NCBI GenBank assembly: GCA_036924285.1
Contig: JAYKYS010000001.1
Span: 41,787,501-41,851,500, forward strand
Reading direction: 5' to 3'
Source: Asterella californica
Taxonomy: Eukaryota; Streptophyta; Marchantiopsida; Marchantiales; Aytoniaceae
Length of the DNA stretch: 64,000 nt
Shown piece by piece: positions 56,319 to 64,000 of this stretch. The notes below the pieces were generated by a model, which saw nothing but the letters and a program-made list of their open reading frames with translations, was not told the DNA's origin and ran no database searches. Every line of letters begins with the position of its first letter. The first letter of the stretch is position 1. Both the position numbers and the translations under genes were made by a program.

Positions 56319-56535
56319 CGAAACTGCTTTACCCGTGTATCAATATATATATTCGCAGTACATTATATACATTCGCGAACTTCTCAAACCAAGTTAGCAT
56401 ACATGTTACCGCTCTTTGTTACCCACTTTGTACTTGCATGGGTTCAAAACTATCGGGGGTTCCCTAAGTGTGCGGGCGAAGTTACTGTTTTCTCAGGAAG
56501 CTGCTTTACCCGTGTACCAATATATATATATTTAT
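56319..56535. repeat. Two further copies of the gctgctttacccgtgta motif
   Basis: gaaactgctttacccgtgta with caatatatat (56319-56350) and gaagctgctttacccgtgta with ccaatatatat (56497-56530), each followed within a dozen bases by ccgca or cgcag. They match the units at 52621 and 52686. Confidence 0.8.
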
Positions 56536-57605
56536 CCGCAGTAACTAAAGATTGGGGACAGGATAGATTTCCTGAGGTGTTCTCATAAGATTCGACGTGA
56601 CTAATAACTTCGGAACTTAATGAAGAAAGCTACACCGTTTGTCTCGAAATCGATACCATAAAGACGAACAAGTCATCCACTGCTACGATTGCTCATCTCA
56701 GCAAAACGGAATCCTACGTTTTTCATCTTGAAAGGTATGTCTGCAGGGTCTGTTGTTCTCTGCTGAGTTCAGCAGTTCCACCATACTTCTTTGGGAGGGT
56801 AAGTCAAATCCTGCACCACATTTTGCTTAACAGGTACTCACTCTGTATTTTGAAGAAGGTTAAGATTAGATTTCACTGTTTGTTATGGTCAGCACATCTA
56901 CATACTATCATCACGTACCGCATAGCTTCGGTGATAGTTCACATAGAATACATAGCGTATCGGGTTCATTTTAATTTATTCCTTTTCGATATTTCCAACA
57001 CTCCAGTGGATAACAGTTTTCAGCCCAGATCCAGTCTTATGACAAATTGCATGGATAATCCCGTAGCTTAAAAGACGAGCTTATCGTAGGAGCACCTCAT
57101 TTCTAGGATAGGCTCGACACATGAAAGTTAACGAGTTCTTGTTTGTTTGCTGGTGCAATGTTAGATAATTTCCGATACATTCCAATAAAGACGACCTAGA
57201 CCTACACTAGTATGTGAAGTACTGCGATAAGCGTCTTAGCTTACGTTTACTAACTTTCGTTCACATCGAGTACTTTGATTAGTCCTGAAAGAGAGAAATA
57301 AATAAGTAGGTACCTGAAGAGTATCTTCTCAGTTTTGAGACTAATAATTTGACTTTCGCCTGATTAGGACACCATTATATAAAGTGATGGTTTTACGTAC
57401 CCGAAACAGCAGCACAGATCTTGTGGACTAAGCGTTTCCATCCGACTTATATTCGATACTGCACCCGCAGTTGCTTGCTTGCAAGAGCCTTATTCACTTG
57501 CAGTGTTCTGTTATCGGGACACTACAGCAATCTGTTGTTTCTTGCTACGTCAGGATTCTCGCGCCACTTGAAAGACTCATGGATCCATGTTGATTTCACC
57601 ACACT

Positions 57606-57630
57606 CTATCTATCTATCTATCTATCTATC
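57606..57630. repeat. (CTAT) microsatellite
   Basis: Six uninterrupted CTAT units. Ordinary simple repeat. Confidence 0.95.
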
Positions 57631-60600
57631 TTTCATAGTGCTTGAAGATCTAAAATCGGGCAGACCATATTGCTGATGACACAAGCTCTTCTGAAATCTG
57701 ATTTCGTCTCTGACGATAAAGTTTAATCTAGGCGCGACCTTCTTGAGAGCGACTTGAAGATCCAATCAGCAATTTATGGAACGTGCGGGTAAACATATCC
57801 GGTACCGGTCTGTACTTGAGGTTGACAACTTTTCCAGTTTAAACTGTACTTAAAGGGATCTAGTCGTCAGTTGAAGTCATTATATGCAGTCGGGATGTAT
57901 TTTATAGCACGGAAGTTATTCCATTCATGTAATATACAGGTTTGACTTACGCCTTGATAAAGGATCACAAGAAAGTTCATGCCACGATGTAAAAGTGGAT
58001 ACTGTAACTACTGAAAATCCAGACACCCACAGTAACTGTTGTGGCTGTAGGACAAGGTCCTTTCCAAATAAACATGCCAAAATGCTTCCATATTAGGGAG
58101 TTCAGCTAACAGCGGCCACCTTACTCGGATTCTGATTAGTGATGCATTTAAAGTGACTACTAACTTCCACTCTAAGGTAACTCCTAGGTAACTTCCCCGG
58201 GAAGTTGTTCTCCGGTGAACCAGATTCTCTCGGGTTCTACGTTCGAAGATATCCCGCAAGTTCACTTTCTGCTGAATGCGTGTCAGTATTTAACTTTGAA
58301 GATCATAAGGATTGTTATGGATTGTACCATTCATCAAATGAACAGAACGTTATATAATTGGCTAATATTTTACTTTAAGAGCACTGCTTGGGAATAAACA
58401 TGCATATGGTAACGCGAGAAAAGGTTTTAGCGCTAAATTTTCTTCCTTGTGGGATATCCTATGATGCTCATCAGCTTAAGGTGGCATCTGATTAAAGGAA
58501 GTTCTAGTCGTTCTGTCCTTTCTTCCGTTCTTTCAACTTCGTAGGACACCCCTCGCTTTCCCACTATGTAAGTTCAACTAGTCGACATAGTTCTTACCTG
58601 ATCAATGGTACCTCTAACGCAAACCTCATATGCTTTCAGTTATCTGTGTTTGTTGACCACTGAAAAGTAGAATTTTCAGCTTCAAGGAGTAACACAGTTT
58701 ACTGCCTTCGACATTTTCTAGCCTGTTCTTGCATTCAATACGAGGTACAGAGTACCAGTCTTTACATTACAAGTAAATTTTGGAGCGGATGTGTAGGGTA
58801 TGTCCAAAATAAGGAGCAAACCCGGACAGGAGCAGTAGAGAAAGTAGTGAAGAGCAATTCCCCAATCTTCTGCAAATTTGTGGATCCGGACCCCTTTCTG
58901 TTTCTTGTGCTTCTCTTCTGCAGCTGCAGTATATGGCCTTGGAGTTCGTTGTTCCGGATCATCAGACTTGAGGCTAACTCTAGCTCTACATCTACTGCAA
59001 GACACGGTCCAGGCAACATACAGAAATCAGTTTCGTGATATCTTTCACTCGTTCGTTCCCGGTACGCTCTTGCATAGGAGAAAATGTGGCAAGAATCAGA
59101 GGTCCAAAGGAAGCTGATCAAATCTATCCTGTTGGAAGACCTTGTGGAGAGTACGTTCATGCATGCTAATCATGTGTCGATTGGGCTTTCTGCTACCAGG
59201 TTCTGCATGGGGCAATCTGATGCAAATGCAGCCCGGAATCATAAAGGACAAGATCAGCGACAGTTGGTCGCCCCTTCATAGATTAAGATTCCCACTCGGG
59301 TGCACGTGATTACCAAAATTAATCCACGATCCCCAACGATGATACACGAGGATTGATATAACTTCTAGAGTACATGTCATGCTTAACTTCGGACTTTCTC
59401 CTCTTGATTGCGACATGCTTCTGACTTTTGAGGACCCTTAGCAGACGACTGTCATTGTTGACTAAGTTTGTTTCGTGCTATTCCATGGGTGGGTATTTCA
59501 CAGATTTCATATCATGAGAAATCATCCGCGGTTACCCGTCCCTCACGAATTCCCAGGAAGACTACTTCTGCAAAGATGGCCGACTGTCCCAGAACCGACC
59601 AGTTACTGATCGTATCAATGTTTTCAGGTGATGTGCATAAAGATTATGCCTAATAATCAGGTTCCAAAGTACAAGTTATCGTTCTGGATTCGTGCAAGTC
59701 AAGGACAAGGGTAATGTGCATGCGTGGGAAGTGTGGATGCGTGCATGCTCGGCGTGTATATGTAATTAGGTAATGGGTGCACACCTACTCACTACCTGTG
59801 CGGTTGGCAGTGGCTCTTGGCCAGAAGGCTGATCTCCTGGCGTTCTGACTTCTTGTTATGGTTGTTGTTGCTCGCTGCTCGTGGTTTTACTGTCATCTCT
59901 TATGACAGCTATAGTATCATTTCACAATTTCTTTTATGATGACACTGGCTTATACTGCGTTCCCATATTTATTTCCCTAGAGCTCCCATCGATTGTTTGT
60001 GGATGTCGGTTTGTTTCTCCGGTTACCACCTACCTCTTTAAGGCAAGTTTCATTAACTTCTAGATGTATGATAGGTTTGAGTCCTTAGAATTGCAAAATA
60101 TTGGGGAAATGTTATGCTAACTTACAATTCGTAACTACAGTACACGCCGCTCATGAAATATGTGAGAATACTGTCGGCTAGGTGGCTTCGATACAGTTTG
60201 TTCGCCTACTGTTCCGCTTATAACAATCAGCATCTCATCTCTACTTTTATACTCTAGTGTTGATCAGCAAAGGGATCTTGGTTCCGGAAATGTACTTTCT
60301 TCTACGCAATTCCAGCGTACTGAACCCCTTTGCAGACTCTGTTGCCCATATGATTACGATGATTATTGGGATATACAGACTATCCAAATTCTTTACCTGT
60401 TAACGTGCTTCTCTGGGTTATTTAGTGTCGTGGTTAGTTCTTGCATGTCGCTGCTAATCTCTATACTAGCATATTGTGCTGGCGTTCAAGGAAGGACCTG
60501 GCCATGCATGACTGCCCTAGCCTTACTTCGCTGCTTATCTTACCATACCAGCATAAGCTGGCGTGGAAGGCATTTGGTAATAAATCGGAATAATCCCTGA

Positions 60601-63600
60601 GCACCAGCTGACATATTTCTACACAGTACAAGTACAAAAGCTACATCACTGATCCAAATGCGTCTCAGTCTTGTGACGATCGACCTATTTAACCGACTCG
60701 TCGTCGAGTGCGTGGCCTATGCTGCAGGAATTCTCGTTGCCATAAGCCGTAGGATTGCTAAATTTCATCGGTTCGATTCGCTTGTGATCGCATGGCGTGC
60801 TTTATGAATCAGAAGTATAGAAGTAAACTTGCCGCTGGTAGCTCATTCCTTTAAAATCCGAAATTTGACTTCTTTTCTTGGTGCAAATGTTTAGCTGGTT
60901 GTGATCCGGTCGGTAGAGATATTATGTGTCCTGCAAACTGCCTCAAAGAACTGTGGCTCTCACCATCAAATCAGCATACGCAGGGTGGATCGACTCGAAG
61001 AATTTGTATTCGACGTAGATAGAACTCAAAACTTTGACTCAGGTACTTCAGTCAGACCTCCTTCCCTCAGAGTGTGCTTGTTGATGTCTTTTGGGGAGCT
61101 AAACATTTTCTTTGTGACGAAGTTAATAAACCGGTTCCATACATTCTTTCGATGCATGCCAATGTCAGTAGGCTTTTCGGCGTTAGTGACTGTTTCCCGT
61201 CTTAGTATCGAGGAGAATGAAATCTTATAAGCCATTTCAAATCAGTTTATCTACAGATCACCTTATATCTCTAACTCCAGATGGGGACAAGTATTATGTG
61301 TAGACTCTGCAGAATTTATTACTCTCAGAACAAATGTATTTAGCGACATCAGAAAGCTAATACGATCGGATCTTTTGCTAAGATTCAGTTGCCTGGAGTC
61401 GAAACCCAATGCAGATGCCTTGTTGTTCAACTCTTTTTGAGTTCACCCGGACAAAGTCTCCTCTGGTGATTGTCCTCTGTTGATCCTCTTACACCGTAAA
61501 TCCTTCCTGGCTGAAGCTTGGAAGGTGAGTCTCCCTTTCCTCAGGTAGCTGTCTCTTCTCTTTGGTCTTTACCTCTCAACCCATCCTTGTTCCGAGCACC
61601 GTGCAGCCAGCGCGTGGGCATCTCGCATAGATCATAGATCATTCTTTTCCGCTCGCAATTGTAATAGAGGCGCTTGACGTTTGATAGAGATGATGTATCT
61701 ACTATGCTCAGGCCTGGTTGTAGATCTTTGACTGTTCGAGCAGAAACACTCCAACAATCGATTTGCAATGTGAATTCTCGGATGTATAGATACGAGCTTA
61801 CTTCAAAGAAGCAATCTGCGCATTAGCAGTGTCTAGAATATGAGCGAAAATGCAGTCACAGATAAATAAAATGTTACGGGTGTTTACCGACCTGATGAAG
61901 ACATTCCTTGGGATATGCGTGTTAGGATGACAAAGAATTTCCTGACAACAAAGTACATTGTACATACAGTGGAATTGCTGTGAGTTTCTGACCCAAGGAA
62001 GTGCACGGTTCCGATCAACGTTCTGATAATTTTAGGCTTACGGAAAGTAGCGATTCTCGTAGGATAGTACCAGGTTTCTCTGAAAACTTTTGAGGTAACG
62101 TTACGAGGATTACCGGAGCCTTCATTTTTCGAATTTTAGACGCCCTATTAGTACACAGGATGACGGCCAATCGACATGACAATTGTTGTCTTCGACCGTC
62201 AAACGTAGACACTTCAGCGGGGTATGTTTGGGGTAGACCCGAGTGTGAAGTTTGTCCTAACCGATAAACTGTTCGACAGTTCAGCTTAACTAGCCTTAAA
62301 GGTAACTTATCGGAGTTCCTTGAGGCCAACGGTTCCAGGGTTAGCGGGCTTTTCGGTAGTCATCTACCATTGTATTTTTTCTAACCGAGTCACGACTTAC
62401 GAGGACTTAGATCTTGTTGTCACAAGGCGATGGAGACTCGTTGCCTCCAGCGAAACGTGGCAGGCAGCAGCCACACGTGTGGTACAATGACGGCTCTATA
62501 AACATAGTACCACAGACTTGCATACGTAGACAGCTTAATAGTATGGGTTGGGACGGCGGAACAGTCCGAAACAATCATGAGACCTAGACGGTTGCCTGAA
62601 CAGATGTCGTTCGAGAGGACACCGGCTCAGATGCTCGAATGCACAACTCTAGCAACTTACTAGCCGGCACGTGCGGAAGATATTCAGATTGTTTGGAGAA
62701 ATATGTTCGCACATCTGCTTGATGGATGGCTTTGAAATGGACGTGATTCCTTCATTAGCTGCTATTTTGATTTTGATCATCAAGGAGAATCCAGACGTGA
62801 ACGGGGAGTGGGTCTGGAGAAACTCTCAAGTTGTAACTCTTCTTGACACCTGGAGAATCTCATCTTCAGCTTCGCAGGGGACAGGTTGCCTGGAAAGGTT
62901 TTAGGAGAAATTTCTTTTATCAGTCCGGAAAATATCTCAGAGGGTCGTTCCACCGTGGTTGCTCTTGATTTCTAACGACAGTTTGGACTTCACCCGCGCA
63001 TCCGTCTTAGGGATATCAACTTTGTGGTGACTAACGACGTGCCGCTGCTCGACGGCATAATTGTGTAAGTCCACAGTAGATGTATGGAAAGCTTTGGAAC
63101 CGAAATTATTGACTTTGACAGAGTTGGAACTCTTGTGGTTCTGCCGGAGCTAACACACACTCCACTGGATATATACAGCTTCAAAATATCTTTTCAGAAC
63201 AGATCATTCCCGTTAGAATGCAGACAAAAGCTACCCTGAATATTCTGGTAAAGGATCTTCACGTACACGCCAGATGTGGAGCAGGGAAAATGTATGACGA
63301 AAGTGCTGCATAAGTAAGTTTCAAATAAAAGGTTCGGGGCATCCTCTACCCCTAGGAAGGAACATCCTCCTGTTTCTGGCACAAGTTCCGGTTCTGCCAA
63401 AAGTTTGAAAATTTTCTCCGGTTACATGGTGGATATAACCCTCGAATTTAGAGCTCACAAAACTAAAAGGATGGTGATCATGAGGTTGCAACAGGAGAGC
63501 GCTCTCCGGTTGTAACCTACATGTATGTCCGGCTGACTGGCGTTGTAAACCTTCTATTACCACGATTGTGATTGTCTCTACAGCTGCCGTGTTGGTGTTA

Positions 63601-64000
63601 CTTTAGTTAGTGTTTACACTACGTCATACGAAGTTTGGTCTTAATTAGATACCGACCATACGTCCAAGCTTTTGAGATCTTACGTTCTGAGTGAGACTTC
63701 AGTTCTTGCTATGAACGCTGATAGTCATACCATAATTCCATGATGAAGTCTCACCTCACGTACCTTCAGCTGCTACCTGTCTTTCCCCAGACGAGCCAGT
63801 TATTGTCTGCCATCCAGCCCGAAAATTAGGTCTGTGAGGTTCCATCGGATGATTTCTAGTTTATGGTGTTCTCTAAAGATCACATCAATTGATAACTAAC
63901 CCTCAATTGAAAAGCTTCAAGCCTAAAACTATACAGTACTTGGATCTAATATGCCAATACATACTGTACTTCGATCTGAGATGAGCAAGAATACTGTTGA

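Larger units (their letters stand above)
42231..64000. other. Balanced-composition block, no gene seen
   Basis: About 21.8 kb with short open frames only. The longest (54711-55184, plus, 157 codons; 58762-59160, minus, 132 codons) show no family motif and no splice-consistent neighbours. There is no sign of rRNA or tRNA. What stands out is repeat structure: perfect hairpins (50,424; 52,341), tandem duplications (52,6xx; 53,149; 55,611) and scattered copies of one 25-base motif, all listed separately. Smaller repeats are at 46,312-46,370 (ctcgtggctcccaa twice) and 47,068-47,125 (gttaatctcagtttatg twice). Confidence 0.5.

Noticed and set aside
60740..60790. ggttcgattc, a tRNA B-box-like sequence
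   Set aside because: No matching A box or cloverleaf stems upstream at a suitable distance.
1..64000. CRISPR arrays, bacterial operons, ribosome binding sites
   Set aside because: Introns, LTR retrotransposons and the low gene density show a eukaryotic genome; no regularly spaced repeat-spacer array was found.

Overview
This is eukaryotic nuclear DNA, most likely from a plant or green-lineage alga. The genes have GT-AG introns of roughly 90 to 400 bases. The window also holds a chromodomain-type Ty3/gypsy retrotransposon primed by initiator tRNA-Met, whose two LTRs differ mainly by C-to-T and G-to-A changes, half of them at CHG sites. One gene encodes an Sfi1-like centrin-binding repeat protein, which would fit a lineage with basal bodies or flagellate sperm (moss, liverwort, charophyte, fern). 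The species itself cannot be read from the sequence. Gene density is low, with all recognisable genes in the first 14 kb.

Layout. At 146-1729 (+) lies a multi-exon DJ-1/PfpI family gene with a one-base deletion in the exon carrying its catalytic Cys-His motif. From 3.2 to 6.1 kb are a 47-bp tandem array, a badly decayed Ty3/gypsy integrase and an LTR-like block with a TATA box and 261-bp internal repeats. From 13.35 kb down to 7.1 kb on the minus strand lie three gene models in tandem: an unknown 177-aa protein, a 517-aa Sfi1-like protein and a 515-aa six-kelch/coiled-coil protein. Every splice phase in them agrees. They are only about 200 and 310 bases apart and may be parts of one larger gene. 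Just upstream, 13.4-14.1 kb carries an inverted duplication.

From 19,002 to 26,134 lies a complete 7.1-kb chromovirus on the minus strand. It has 949-bp LTRs, an ACTCT target duplication, a tRNA-iMet primer site, and gag, zinc knuckle, protease, RT, RNase H and integrase with a terminal chromodomain-like segment. Its LTRs are about 98.8% identical, yet its reading frame carries five stop codons, one frameshift and a lost catalytic aspartate, so this copy cannot work alone.

The rest (14.1-19.0, 26.1-64.0 kb) has no gene I can support. It alternates between AT-rich blocks (14.1-17.3 and 34.0-42.2 kb) and blocks of balanced composition (17.3-19.0, 26.1-34.0 and 42.2-64.0 kb). These contain perfect hairpins (42,189; 50,424; 52,341), a near-perfect one (36,189), several tandem duplications of 61-67 bp, and two short motifs that recur at distant sites.
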